Shown here piece after piece: positions 23,525-35,334 of a stretch of DNA of 64,000 nucleotides. A program made the translations under genes and the position numbers. Numbering within the stretch: the stretch's first letter is position 1; every line of letters starts with the position of its first letter. Below the pieces are notes generated by a model. The model saw only the letters and a program-made list of their open reading frames with translations, made no database searches and was not told the origin of the DNA. The stretch lies in the NCBI GenBank assembly GCA_963575745.1, contig CAUYUJ010014595.1, forward strand, positions 310,095 to 374,094, given 5' to 3'. Origin of the DNA: Prorocentrum cordatum (Eukaryota; Sar; Dinophyceae; Prorocentrales; Prorocentraceae).

Positions 23525-24200
23525 TATTGGATGTTCGTTGGGATCTCGTGGGAGGCCTTTCGGGGGCCTCTTGAAGGCAGTTTGGAGGCCTCTGGGGTGG
23601 CGTTTTGCGGCCTCTTGGGAGCCTCTTTTGGGCCTCGTGGGGGTCTCTCGGTGCCTCTTGGGGGCCTCTTGGGGCCTCCTGAACGCCTCTTGGTGTCTCC
23701 CTGGGGGCCTGTTGGGGAGGAATGCTCGGCTTGTCGGTTCGCATTTATTCCCTCTCTTGGTCCCCTTTTTGGGCCGCCTTGGGGCCCTTTTGGGCCGTCT
23801 TGGGCGCCTCTTGGGCCGTCTTGGGGCGCTCTTAGGCCGACTTGGGGCCCTCTTTGAGGCCTCTTGGGCCGTTTAGGGGTGGTCTTGGGGGCCTCTTGGG
23901 CCGTCGTGGAGCGTCGGAAAGCAGAAACGGCGAGACAATCAATGCTTGTTGTCTCTTGGGGCTCTTTTGTGAGGCTTGTCGGAGGCCTCTTGGGGCATCT
24001 TGCAGGCCTCTTGGGCCCATCTTGGGCGTATTGGGCCGAAACGGGGGCGTATCGGGGCCCTCTTAGACCGTCTTCAAGGTCTCCTGGAGCCCTCTTGGTC
24101 CGTCTTGGGGCCTTGTAGGGGCCGAACAAGTCATGCGACAAGCCGCGGGGGAGCCCACAGGGCACGCGGGACGCCTTTGTAGATTTGAGGATTTGGATCC
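23525..24200. repeat. CTTGGG-type dispersed repeat, copy C
   Basis: Inserted between two GAT blocks. It has units such as GGGCCGTCTTGGGG and GGCCTCTTGGGG, with a GGAGCGTCGGAAAGC block near 23910 that is shared with copy D. Confidence 0.85.
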
Positions 24201-24299
24201 GGGCCCATCGCACAAACCTCAGGACTGATGACTGAGGCACAGAGGACGAGGCAGATGACCTGAGGACACGCCCTCTCCGTGGCCAGAGGCACGGTGGCA

Positions 24300-24308
24300 G
24301 ATGATAAC

Positions 24309-24365
<57 letters not shown>

Positions 24366-25298
24366 AATGATGATGATGGTAATGATGAGGGTGCGGATGC
24401 TGCTGATGTTGATCACGATGATGAGCATGGTCATGATGATGATGATGATGCTGATACTGCTGCTTATGATGATGGTGGTGATGGTGATTGTGATGGCGTG
24501 GACGTGGAGGGGGAGGAAGATTGGGGACGATCAGAGTGAGAATAAGCAGCAGGAAGCGCAGGATCAGCAGGCTGTGCTTCATGATTATGATGATGAGTCT
24601 GATGATGATGATTGTTGTCCGTATTTTGTCTCGTAATTACCTTTGCAAGTGCTATAATTATGATGATGATCACGATGATGACGATGGTCATGCTGATGAT
24701 GATACTGATGCTAATGATGCCGAAGATGACGAGGATGATGCTGCTGCTGATGATACTGATGATACTGATTATGCTGATGATGATGAGGATGAGGCAGATT
24801 ATGACACTGAGTATGATGATGCTGGTGATGCTGAGTTTGAGGATGATGGAGGAGGATGAGGATCAGTGATGAGGGTGATCGTGATCATGAGGATGCAGAT
24901 GAGAATATCGATCATGGCGATGGTGGTGATGTTGGTGATGCTGCTGCTGGTGATGATGATGCTGACGGCGACGACGATCATGATTATGATGGTTATGATG
25001 TTGATGATGGGGCTGCTGTTGATGTTAATGACCAGTTTAATGAGAAGGAGTGTGATGATGATGTTGCTGCTGCTGACGACCATGATGCGGATGATCATGG
25101 TGATGGTGGTGATAATGTTGATGGTGATGATGACGAGGGTCATGCTGATGATGATTATGATACTGATGATGCCGATGATGACGATGCTGTGTCTGCTGCT
25201 GGTGAGAATTATGCTACCCATGCTTCTGATGATGATGATGCTGAGGAGATGGACGATGATTACGATTCTGATGATCATGATGATGATGATGCTGATAC

Positions 25299-25333
<35 letters not shown>

Positions 25334-26585
25334 GCACTGATCATGATGATGCTGATGATGCTGCGTTTGAGGAGGATGGAGGAGGATGAGGATCAGTGGT
25401 GAGGGTGATCATGAGGATGGAGATGGTTGACCATGGTAATCGTGGTGAGGTTGATGATGCTGCTGCTGGTTGTGAGGATGCTTACGATCGTGTTGATGAT
25501 GATGCTGATGGTGTTGATGTTGATGCTGATGATGATGTTGCTGACGACGACGATGATGATGTTGATGCTGCTTACGATGATGCTGCTGATGATCATGATG
25601 CTGGTGGGGCTGATGCTGATGTCGATGATCGTTTTGATGGGAAGGGATGTGATGATGATGTGGATGATCATGCTGAGGGTGGTGATGATGCTGATGATGA
25701 TGACGACGGTGGTGATGATGATGCTGATGATTATGATGATGAGAAGGAGTGTGATGATGAGGTTGCTGCTGCTGATGCTGATGATTGCGCTGATGAGTCT
25801 GAGTTGGACGAGGAGGATGGAGGCGGATGAGGATCAGTAAGGCGGAGACGGGTATGATTATGATGAGGATGATGATCAGGATTACGATGAGGATGATGAG
25901 GATCAGGATGAGGATGATGAGGATTATGATGGTGATGATGAGACTGATGCTGCTGACGATGGTGATGGTGATGGTGTTTATGCTGCTTCTGCTGCTGCTG
26001 ATCATGATGATGCAGTGGATGATGATCAGTATGATGATGCTGATGGTGATGGCATGATGATGACGATGCTGATGATGATGGGAATTCTGATGATAATGAT
26101 GATGATGCTTGCATGATTGATTGCTTGCTTGATTGATGAGGATGAGGATGAGACTGAGGATGCTGATGATTATGGACGACGGCCACGATGACGACGATGA
26201 TGATGGTGATGATATGATGACGCTGATGATGAGGATGATGATGTTGATGATGATGGTGTTGGTGGTGATGATGATGACGCTGACGATGATGATGATGATG
26301 ATGATGACGATGATGATGATGACGATGACCATGATGATGATAGTGATGCTGATGATGCTGATGATGCTGGTGCTGGTGCTGGTGCTGATGCTGGTGATGA
26401 GGATGATGATGATGATGATGGTGCTGTTGTGATGCTGCTGTTTGCTGTGAATGGTGTTGGTGATGGTGACGGCGATGACGATGATGGTGATGCTGATGAT
26501 AATGATGGTGATGGTGATGGTGATGGTGATGGTGACATCGATGGTGGTGATGATGATAGTGATGATGTTGATGATGCTGATGCTT

Positions 26586-26625
<40 letters not shown>

Positions 26626-26745
26626 GGATGAGGATGAGGATGAGGATGAGGATGAGGATGTGGATGTGGATGTGGATGTGGATGTGGATGTGGATGTGGA
26701 TGTTGATGAGGATATTGCTGCTGATGATCATGATCACGATTAGGA
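24300..26745. repeat. GAT-rich satellite, second block, with higher-order units
   Basis: About 2.4 kb of GAT-dominated triplets. Longer units recur: a junction with GGAGGATGAGGATCAGT(G/A) occurs near 24848, 25379 and 25820, and GAGAAGGAGTGTGATGATGA occurs near 25040 and 25740. The array was therefore amplified in 440-530-bp blocks. It ends in GAG/GTG-rich triplets at 26625-26705. Confidence 0.9.
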
Positions 26746-26880
26746 TGAGGAGGCGGGAGGAGGAGGAGGCGGAGGCTGAGGCTTAGGATGATGAGGATGA
26801 TGAGGATGATGCGGAGGAGGATGATGCCCAGGAGGAGGAGGGAGGAGGGAGGACGAGGAGGAGGAGCGAGGTGCGACCAC
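26746..26880. repeat. GGA/GAT tract
   Basis: GGAGGAGG and GATGAG runs between the GAT satellite and the minus-strand LINE. Confidence 0.85.
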
Positions 26881-27011
26881 ATTGCACATCAGTGCGACAT
26901 TAGCAAACATACGCAGCACACTGACCACATGACCACCCTATGGTGTCAGTGGTGTGCGGCACTTGCACTTGCGAAGCCGCCGGTAGTCAGCCGACTCTCG
27001 CACCATCACGG

Positions 27012-27374
27012 TCACTGTATCTCTGCAGCGCGCCGTCTATCATCAATTGCTTGCAGTATTTGGACGCATGCTGCAAGTGATGCGCCATCCTCTCCCGCAA
27101 ATGAAATTCTGTTACACATGCCGGGCAGCACGTGCCTATGACATGCTGCCTGCCGCACGTGGCCGTGGCAGCGGTGCATGTGCACCGCTAACTCTTTCTG
27201 CGCATCTAGGATGCGACACGCATCACGTGGGCACAGGGGACACTGGATCCCGGGCGGCACGTCGTCTCCAGAAGCCGCCAGATCACAAACCACAATGCCT
27301 GCAGCCAGAAGGGTACTATGGCTGCACCACGTTTGCCTCACAAATTCTTTCCACCTCTCCGTGTGGTAAAGCAT
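27012..27374 (-). pseudogene. Minus-strand LINE, C-terminal C2H2 finger
   Basis: Encodes WKEFVRQTWCSHS and then CPLCPRDACRILDAQKELAV followed by HMHRCHG, a C-x2-C-x16-H-x3-H zinc finger. It is the downstream continuation of the LINE whose RT lies at 27.7-30.1 kb. The two are separated by the inverted-repeat element at 27405-27655. A finger at the very end of the protein is a plausible nucleic-acid-binding tail for a LINE. Confidence 0.6.
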
Positions 27375-27404
27375 TGATGCTTGCCAGCTGCGCTACCGCG
27401 CCTC

Positions 27405-27655
27405 GGGTTGACCCAACAGGGGGTCCAGCGACAAGGGGGTGTTGCAATAGATTTGGTGCAATAGATTTGTGGGGTTGCAATACTTTTGGGGCGTGCAATA
27501 CATTTCGGGGCGCACATGTATTGCTGTATTTTCGCGTGCAATACATTACTTGCAATACAATGCAATACAATTCTCCGGCGCAATACATTTGCAATACAAT
27601 TGCCCCAAATCTATTGCACCACCCCCTTTCAGCTGGACCCCCTTTTGGGTCACCC
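27405..27655. mobile_element. 251-bp inverted-repeat element inside a LINE
   Basis: The first about 52 bp (GGGTTGACCCAACAGGGGGT onward, through GTTGCAATAGATTTGG) reappear as the reverse complement at 27604-27655 with about 90 percent identity. The interior is AT-richer than its surroundings and full of GCAATACA units. There is no ORF of note. It fits a MITE or foldback element inserted in the 3' coding region of the LINE. Confidence 0.8.
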
Positions 27656-27699
27656 AAAAGCGCACAGGGTGGTCCAAGGCCTCCCAGTCCAGGCTGCGC

Positions 27700-30094
27700 G
27701 CCTGCGAGCTACTCCAGGTCGTTAACAGCAAGGGCCGCACACGGCAACGCGTGCTTCCCCGCCGGTGGGAGCAATGCCAAGAGCCTCGGGGACGGGGGGC
27801 AGGCCAGCTGAAACAGATATGTCAAGCGTCGCTGCCTGACCAGCGTCTCCATGCTGCTTACGCCGAGGATCTCGCGGACCTGCTTGTCCGTGAGGTTGTG
27901 CTCGCCTGGGCCACAGCCGTAACGTGGGAAATTGCCGATGTGCCGCGAAGCCTTCATCGTGAATTGTTCCAGGAGGCGCAGAGCTGCACATAGGCCGTTG
28001 TGTACCGTTCGGTGCTGCGGTGGTGCCCACGCTTCCGCACCTGACAACAACAACGACAGGATCAGGCTCCGAAACATGCGGATGCGGGCATCTTGCGAGA
28101 TAGCCCATGCACAGAACAACTTCTTGGCGAGTGGGTACCATGCCCTCTGCGCCGCGGCCACTCGCGCCTCGGCGGCGGGCAATAGGCTCCCGCTGCCGGC
28201 AACCATCACACCGACATGCTTGTACTGAGGGACGACAAGCGCCTTGATCATTCGGTCGGGCGTTGGCGGGGAAGGCGCTGAGACGGTCGTCCGCCTGCAG
28301 CAGCGCTCGGGCACCCTGCGAACTGGCTCCTCGAAAGGCAAGATAGCTTCTCTCTTGCCTGGGCTCCAGTTGATCTCTAACCCATCTTTCTCGAATTCCT
28401 CAGTGGTGATCGGGAGCGCCAGGTGCACGCTCTGCCACAAGTGCACAGGCGACGTGCCGAAGAAAAAAAACGAACACGTCATCGTCCACGTGCGTGGCGT
28501 CGAGGACATTGCACTGCTGACCCTCACTCTCGTAGGCGTCGGCCGGAACCTCGTGTGCGCTCCAACCGTGCACGGCCTCCGCGGGCTCGGAGACCTCGTG
28601 CTGCCACGGCACTGCATCTGGGAAAAATGGGCAATGCCAAAGTGTTCTCGTCAGCCTCCAGACGAGCTCGAATCCGTTTGTTGGTGTCACCGTAGCGCAA
28701 GTTGAAAAGCAAAGCACCAAACCGGCATCCCTGTCGAGTGCCCGACTTGGTCTCTATGCGCCTGGTGTTGCCGTCCAGCTGAAACCACGTAGCCTCGTGA
28801 AGACTTTCGAGAAGCTTGGCCACCCCCCGCCAGCCGCCACGATGTCACCGCCGGTGCGCTCGACGTAGTTTGCGATGTGCTCCGCCGCGTGCGATGCTAG
28901 TCCCAGCTGTTGCAGGTGTTGCACCCTGTCTGCGTGGTCGATGCCGTCCATGCCGAAAATCGCCTCCCTCACCACCTTGTCGAAAGCTTTGGTGAGGTCT
29001 ACGAACAAGAGGACGGTGGGTAGACCCCTCGCAGCTGCGTGCGCAAGGGCTGTCTACGAGAGGTGTGCTGCGCGGGCAGTGCCCTTGCCGGGCACGCAGC
29101 CGTGCTGCTCGCATGGGAGCGCTTTGAAGACATGTTCATCAACGTGCGGCATGAGTATTCCAGTGAACAGCTTGCCGCTACGCGGGCCACCCATAAGGCC
29201 TCGCCACTAGCCGCACTCGGCGGCATCCCCTTTCTGTTTCCATAGCCGCACCAGGCGCCCGCCTCGCCAAGCACGAGGAACTTGCTGGGTGAAGAGAACC
29301 CGCTCAAAGAGGCACAGCAGGGCCCTGGCAATGGGCTCGCCCCCTGCACGCAGGAGCTCGGCTGTGATGTGATCTGGGCCGGCGGCCTTCTTGCTCGGTA
29401 GCGCCTTCAGCGCCGCTCGAACTTCTTCCAATGAGAGGTGGAACGCCGGCTGTTCGGGACGCGGGGCCATGGGCAACGGGGGCGGCTCCTCCGCAATAGT
29501 GCCCACCAGCAGCTCCGCGAAATGTTCTTTCCAGCGCTGAGGAGATCGCTCGTCCGTCTCTGCGAAAGTGCCGTCTTTTTCCCTGACCATGGGGATGGTC
29601 CGCGCTCGGTATGGCCCGAGCCGCCGCGCGATCTTGTAGAGCGAATCCGAGTCGCCGTCTTCCGCGGCAGCATCAGCTGCAGCTGCCAGCCGCTCATATT
29701 GTGAAGCACAGTCTGCTCGTAGACTGGCACTCTGCTGCCGGGTGTGGCGGCGCAGGCATAGCCTCGCAGTCGCTTCCGCCACAGGTTCCCAGCGGCGTCG
29801 AGCAACCTGCTGCTCCAGGCACCGCGCCGCGCGCCAATCTTCGAAGAGGACCGCCGCCCAGGCTCTCCAGAGCCGCTGGGCTGCTTCTCGGAGGTGGCGC
29901 GCGAGAGCACACCCTTGCCGGACGAAATTCCACGACCGCTCCGTAATCCATGTGTGTCGCGGACGCAAGCATGGCGTCGCGGCTAATTCTGCCGCCTCCG
30001 CCGCGTCGAGGAGCGTCTCGTTGAAGTTCGCAAGCCGCGTGTCCACGTCAATGGCGTCCGCACCGGCATCGAACACACAGAAGAGCTGCTGCAA
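27700..30094 (-). pseudogene. Minus-strand LINE: reverse transcriptase
   Basis: Reading leftwards: an N-terminal linker; ALKALPSKKAAGPDHITAEL near 29410 with FTQQVPRAWRGGRLVRLWK near 29270; FVDLTKAFDKVV near 29005; GTRQGCRFGALLFN near 28740; VDDDVFVFF near 28485 as the catalytic YADD-like box; then LILSLLLSGAEAW near 28050 and a long C-terminal region. The blocks are intact and in order but lie in different frames. Catalytic Asp residues are retained, so decay looks mainly due to indels and is probably recent. Confidence 0.85.
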
Positions 30095-30109
30095 GCGCTC
30101 GCATTTCTC

Positions 30110-30959
30110 CTCGTCGGCGAGGGCGCGCGCGTCCCATCTAGGCGCACACGGTAGCTTTGGCGGCCTTTGGACAACCGCTTCACTGCGAGTAGCTGCAACT
30201 GGTCACTGGTCCTTCTCGACGCCGTACCTCATGTCGAAGTCCCCGCGGACAGTGCACTCGACCACCGAAGCGAAAAGGTCCGCAGCGACCAACACGTAGT
30301 CAAGTCGTGCTCTCCTCCCAAACCTGGTGAACGTGGGCTGCAGGCAATCGAGGAACGTGTTCAGTGCCAGCATGCCCGTTCGCATTAATTAGGAGCTCCC
30401 GCAACCTCTCGCTATTTGGCGTTTTGTGGGTAGGCTGGTATTTCCCGATGCCTAGACCAGGTTGGGAACCGATCTGAAGATTGAGGTCGCTGAGGACAAC
30501 GACCTGCACACCTTTTGGGAAGGAGGTGATCGCTGTCTCCAGTTCCTCCCAAGAAGTGTCCGCCTCCTCCAGCGCAGCCATCTCATGCGGCGCATGCGCC
30601 ACGACGATGCCGAGGGAAGTCTTGTCGTCGCTGTCGTTCCCCTTCATCCGCATGCGAGCCTTGAGCAGCCTCGGACCGAGCGGCATGACAGCCGAGACGG
30701 CGTGGCGCAGCCGGTGCGGCACCCGCAACTGCACCCCGAGTCCGTGCATGTTGGTGGCCGGGGTTGTGCAGATGGCGTAGGCGTCAGTGTCCAGGAGTTG
30801 GGCACCAGGGAGCCAGCTTTCCTGAACTCCAATAACATTGAAGCCACTGTTCGCGAAAAGATCGCTCAAGACAGCCATGCGGCCTCCCTGGTCCAGGCCA
30901 GCCTTCGAAGCTACCAGGACGTCCTTGGGGCACGGTGGTGCAGACGTTCGCCGTGACAA
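30110..30959 (-). pseudogene. Minus-strand LINE: endonuclease domain
   Basis: Encodes MAVLSDLFANSGFNVIGVQE near 30880, ending in the catalytic Glu of the QE motif. GLGVQLRVPHR, VVAHAPHE and QVVVLSDLNLQIG near 30480 (equivalent to GDFN) follow. After a frame change come RLDYVLVA near 30310 and the region expected to hold SDHxPV. It acts before the RT in target-primed reverse transcription. The domain is complete but frameshifted. Confidence 0.8.
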
Positions 30960-32157
30960 AGGTGGTGCCTGACTGCCGTGCGGCCGACAAACTGGTATTC
31001 TGCAGCACCTCCCCTGCAGACGCGCTCCACCCTGCCATCGTATACTGGTATGGGCTCGAGATCGTTCGGCGCGCCGCCTGTCAGCGTCGATATGTCGCCA
31101 AACTCGTCGTCGTCGGATATTCTGCGTCTGCTCTCCCCAAGCAGCGACCCTTTGTGACCCACCTGCGGGGTCTCCACGTATGCCTTGTCAGTTGTCCGCC
31201 TGCGCGCAGCTGCTGCGCCAGACGTCGAAGCAGAGGACAGCTTGCCCTTGCCGATCCTCCCTGCATCGATGCCCACTGCCACTGCTGGGTCGGTCGCGCC
31301 TTCCCCCTGGCTGTCGCTGGCGAGGGGGGCGCCGATGCGAAAACTCGGCTCTGGCGCGTCTAGTAGCACCAACGCCTCCAGAGCCTCGGCGAGAGCGTTG
31401 GGATCGAAGGCGGTACCTGCAAGTTCGCTGCGTAGTTCCGCAACGTGGCGGCACTGCCTGCGACCAGTCCCAGAGCTGGGAATTCGGGGGGGGGGACTCG
31501 TCCTCCAGCTCCTTCAGCTCCTGCTTGTGCTTCTCCACGATCAGCTTCAGGCGGTTGTACTCGTCGACCGCCTGCTTCGCCGCGACCGTCGCCTCCTGCT
31601 GGCGCCTGGCGTCTCTCGCAATGACGGCATTCAGCTCCTCGACCTGCTTGTGCTTCGGCTTGGCCTGGTAAAGTTTCTGCTTCAAGGCTTCCTCTTGCTC
31701 CTCCAGCGCCTTCTTCAGCGGGTTGGCAGCGTGCAGCGCCTGCATGGCATTCTGGACCGAGTCAAGCTCCTGCTTGATCGTCTGCCGATGCCCCTCGACG
31801 TATGTGTCCTCTTCCTCCTTGTCCGACTTTCCAGGGGATGGGGGAAAATATCCCAGACGGAGCCGGCTGGCGTTGAGGGGTAGCTGGCGGCCGTATTGAC
31901 GCTGCCGTCGACGGGGGAGCGACGTTGCCCGCCCTGGATTATGCCAGGGGCATGTTCCTCCACACGCTCCTGAGCATCAGGTCGTTGTACAGGGATTCCA
32001 TGGTTGCCGGCGGCACCGCGGCCGTGTCCGCTTTGGCCCACCACGCTGAGCCACATTGGTGGCACACTTGGTGGTTCATCCAATTGGTCGCCTTGCAACG
32101 AGCACGCCCACGTCTTCGGCTTCCTCGAGTTGGCATTGTTTCGCCCCATCGTGACAA
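30960..32157 (-). pseudogene. Minus-strand LINE: N-terminal/ORF1-like region
   Basis: From an ATG at about 32157 the frames encode a Cys-pair motif, RCKATNWMNHQVCHQCGSAW near 32100, resembling a small zinc ribbon. After a frame change comes a charged helical segment (LEEQEEALKQKLYQAKPKH near 31700, EYNRLKLIVEKHKQELKELE near 31560) that should form a coiled coil. A Ser/Arg-rich linker leads to the endonuclease. Zinc binding plus a coiled coil is typical of LINE RNA-binding N-terminal parts. Tandem spliced-leader relicts lie about 80 bp upstream. Confidence 0.65.
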
Positions 32158-32236
32158 GAAGACTTCACAAGGCAGAGACTGTGACTGATATGTAGGTGTA
32201 GAACGAATAGCTTATCAAAATGAATGAACTGGTAGG

Positions 32237-32265
32237 CTTGAGCCAAAGTGGCTTGAGCCAAAAGG
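32237..32265 (-). other. Tandem DinoSL relicts at the LINE 5' end
   Basis: On the minus strand, TTTTGGCTCAAG (outer copy, within 32252-32265) is followed at once by CCACTTTGGCTCAAG (inner copy, 32237-32251). The 3' end of the dinoflagellate spliced leader is CCATTTTGGCTCAAG, so the inner copy matches 14 of 15 and the outer copy matches over its last 12 nt. A TCC tract abuts the outer copy. Two leaders in tandem indicate two rounds of trans-splicing and reverse transcription. Confidence 0.75.
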
Positions 32266-32269
32266 AGGA

Positions 32270-32410
32270 GGAAGACGACGACAAGGACGAGGAGGATTAG
32301 GAGGAGGAGGAGGAGGAGGAGGAGGGAGGAGGGGTAATGAAGGAGGAGGAGGAGGCGGAGGAGGAGAATGAGCAGGAGGAGGAGGAGAAGGAGGAGGAGC
32401 GGGAGCAGGG
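32270..32410. repeat. GGA tract (TCC on the LINE strand)
   Basis: GGAGGA triplets directly upstream of the LINE on its coding strand, abutting the DinoSL relict. Confidence 0.9.
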
Positions 32411-33355
32411 GGTGGAGGACGCACTGGGGAGTGCCGAAGTTTAGGCGGATGAGGAAACATCAGAAGGATGATGCAGCGGGGATTCGTCGGTGAGACGAGC
32501 GACCAGCTAGCAAACCCGACAGCCCTCGCGGGCCGAGTGGCGGTACCCCAGGGAGCGCATGCTGGAGTTGGGCCGGAGCTTGCACGAGGCGGCTTCCCCA
32601 CCTTGATGTCATCTCAGTCGTTGTCTCCGCTCGCAATCCCTCGAGCGCATCCTCCTGGACCCTGCGTACTGCTTCTCGTTTCCGCTCGTCTTTATTGGAG
32701 CTTCTTCTCCCCGTCCCTCTCCTCCCACCTCCTTCCCTCGACCTTCTCCCTCTGCCTCGTCCTCCATCTCCTCGTCTCTACCTCCTCCTCATGTTTTCTC
32801 TTCCTTGTGATTATCATCTCCGCTCGCGCCCCCCCCCCGTCCGAGCACGCAATGAGTACGGTCAGAGCCAACTTGGACGACGGTACCCGTCTTGACGCAT
32901 CTGAGGATTGAGTGGCCATATCGAGCGGCTCGCCTTTGAGTTACGTCTAATTGCAGCCTGTAGCCAGCCCTGTTTTCACTGCATGCACCAGGCGGGTGTC
33001 GGCGACGGGAGCATTATCTCTTAAGCCTTTTCGGTTCCCTTGCTTGTGGTTTTGCCTGCGCTCGCGCATGTACTCTTGATGAAATAATGCTATAATGTAG
33101 CAGCTTTTGGGTACTTACTCTTGCTCTCCTTTCGAATTTGTTCAGTCTTCGAGCAGTCCGTGGCTTCGTTGGGGACGGGCACTTCTTTAAGGGGGGCGTT
33201 TGGGCCCCATTCCGAATATAGACTGTCAGAAGGGTTGCAGCCCTGGTAGTTGATCATTGCCTCGGTGTTCTTGAGTGGTTTTGAGCAGCGCGATGCTGAC
33301 AGTGTCGCTTTAGCCGTCCTGTGACATTTTTGCGCGGGTGCGTTATCTTTTCTTG
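32411..33355. other. No assigned gene
   Basis: An open plus-strand frame at 32468-32911 is Pro/Ser-rich and has no motif. The rest is ordinary intergenic sequence. Confidence 0.4.
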
Positions 33356-33420
33356 TTGTTCGTGTGTGCGTGTGTTTGTGTGTGTTTGTGTGTGAGTGTG
33401 TGTATGTGTGTGCGTGCGGA
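33356..33420. repeat. (GT)n microsatellite
   Basis: Imperfect GTGTGT run with TTTG and CGTG interruptions. Confidence 0.9.
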
Positions 33421-35330
33421 CTGCTGTGTAAGGTAAGACCGCGGCACTAAGCGTCATATGAACGGTTCTGTCGCAGGATCCCCACATAGATAAACCGTTT
33501 TCAGATGAAGTTTCGGACGATACGGACGAGAGTTGCCCCAAGAGGATCCGCTCTGCCTCTCCTCCCCAGGAGCCCGCAAACGAATGATCCGCTCAGCACC
33601 TTACAAGCATGCGATCTTAGCTTGTAGCTCGCGAAGTTTGGAAGTTCGGTTCGGGCCTAGAAGGGGGGATCTGGGATTGGACTGGATTTGATTGCGTTTC
33701 GCTCGATCTCAAACCAGGGCCCCCTGATCGAAAGGTCGAGGGCCTGATCTTCCTGAGTTGAGTTTTTGATCGATTGCCTGCGTGGCCTGTTCCGATATCA
33801 ACGAACAGTTTTTCCTCGTCTGTCCTCCTCCCTGCCCCCTTTTCGTTCCGCCCTCCGACGCGCTGCCCCGTGCGATGTAGAAAGAGGTTGCGCAGTTGCT
33901 GTAGACTGCAGAATGGTTCACTTGAGCCATGACCGGCTTGTGCGGGACGGGACAGCGCTGCCGTTATAGACTCTTGGGGGCCCCATGTGGTCTTGCGGGG
34001 GCCTCTTGAAAGCCTCCGGATGCAGGCTTGCCGTCGGGAGGGGGGGGGGGGGGGGGGGGCAAATTGTGTAGTGCAGAATTCTCCCACAGACCGGCCCCTC
34101 TCCCAATTGTGCGAATTAGTATCCCGCATGTCTATCCCAGGCAGTTCACTGCATGAGTTTGCCTATTGCAAATCGGCTTGTGCGGAATTCTGGGTTTGCG
34201 TGGCGACTGGCTCCCACTGTGGTTTTACGTCGCGGAGGTGTCGAACCTTGTTGGTCGCGCTCCCTCCTCCCCCTCCTCCAGAAGCAGTGTATAGTATGCA
34301 TGTTTCTGCAAGCCCTGGGTGCCGTACTCAGGAGGGCAAGAAATACACAGACACAACGAATCGTCGGCTCCCAGGAAACATGGGAAGTATGGGAAGTGGA
34401 GGGGAAGACGAAAGTCCAGATCATATGGAGAACCTTGTGATTTGTTGTGTATATTCATTTGTGTGCCCCTGGGCGCCTTCATATACTCGTGTGCGCACGC
34501 CCGCGCCGCGTGGCTGCCACCCTCCCGCCCGCGCCGCGCCGCGGGAGTGCGAGGGGACGCGATGGGGCGAAGGGAGGAGGAGGAGGAGGAGGATGCCACC
34601 GCTCCACTCCTGGAGAGACCGCGCCCCGGCGCGCGTGGGAGCGCCCGTCTGTCCGTCCGCACCTCGGCGCGGCGCTCGAGTCGGCCCAACTCTCGACTAG
34701 AAGATCGACTACAGAGGTGCCGTATCCCACAATTGTTTTTCGCCGAATCGATAAAGGGTTTCACCAGGATTGTAAATCGACGAATATGCCATGTACTTTC
34801 TGTAGATTAATTCTGGGATCAATCAATGATGTAGTCGATCTTCTGTTCGGATCTCATGAGCTGACAACTGGCACCCATGCCCATACGACCCCCCGCATTC
34901 CCAGAGTGGAATTCCACAGGGGGGGAGCTATGGGTGTGTTATGTCGGCTGGAGGTTCCCCGCTCGAGTGGGAGCCCCCCTCGGGGTCCGAGAACCCGCAC
35001 CCATACCTCTAACGCGCCCTCCAGTCGCGAAGCGTGGGCCAGAACCCCCTACAGCCTACAGGCATGAGGGCATGTTGTCCGTTCATCCGCCTCCTCCTCT
35101 TCCCATTTCTCCTCCTCTTCGCATACGCACACTGTAGAGATGGGTCACGGACAGTGGGGGGGAAGAGTGGGACTTGAATCCAAAGTACTGTGTGATATCA
35201 TCGGGGCAAATGCGCACTACACTTCAGTCTCCATCGATCACCCTCGGCTCCCACAACTCGTCTGGCTCAACGACGGTCCAGGTGCGCAAGCGTTGCGCAC
35301 TAGCGGCTGCAGCAAGGGGCTCGGGTAGGA
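33421..35330. other. Intergenic; poly-G at 34038-34060, no reliable gene
   Basis: A poly-G run lies near 34040 and a short GGA tract near 34575-34592. A repeated phrase CGGCTTGTGCGG occurs near 33930 and 34172. Open frames are Arg/Pro-rich and antisense-open. I support no gene. Confidence 0.4.
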
Positions 35331-35334
35331 CAAG

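Noticed and set aside
22485-26745. Long Asp-rich, Met-rich, His-rich and Ile-rich ORFs on both strands
   Set aside because: They are translations of GAT/ATC triplets in different frames. All frames are open because the array has few stops.
33913-33930. Minus-strand ATGGCTCAAG before a short ORF
   Set aside because: Only 9 leader bases match and the upstream part does not fit.
35261-35272. TCTGGCTCAAC upstream of the 35.3-kb gene as a leader relict
   Set aside because: Too short and lacks the GTAGCCA part.
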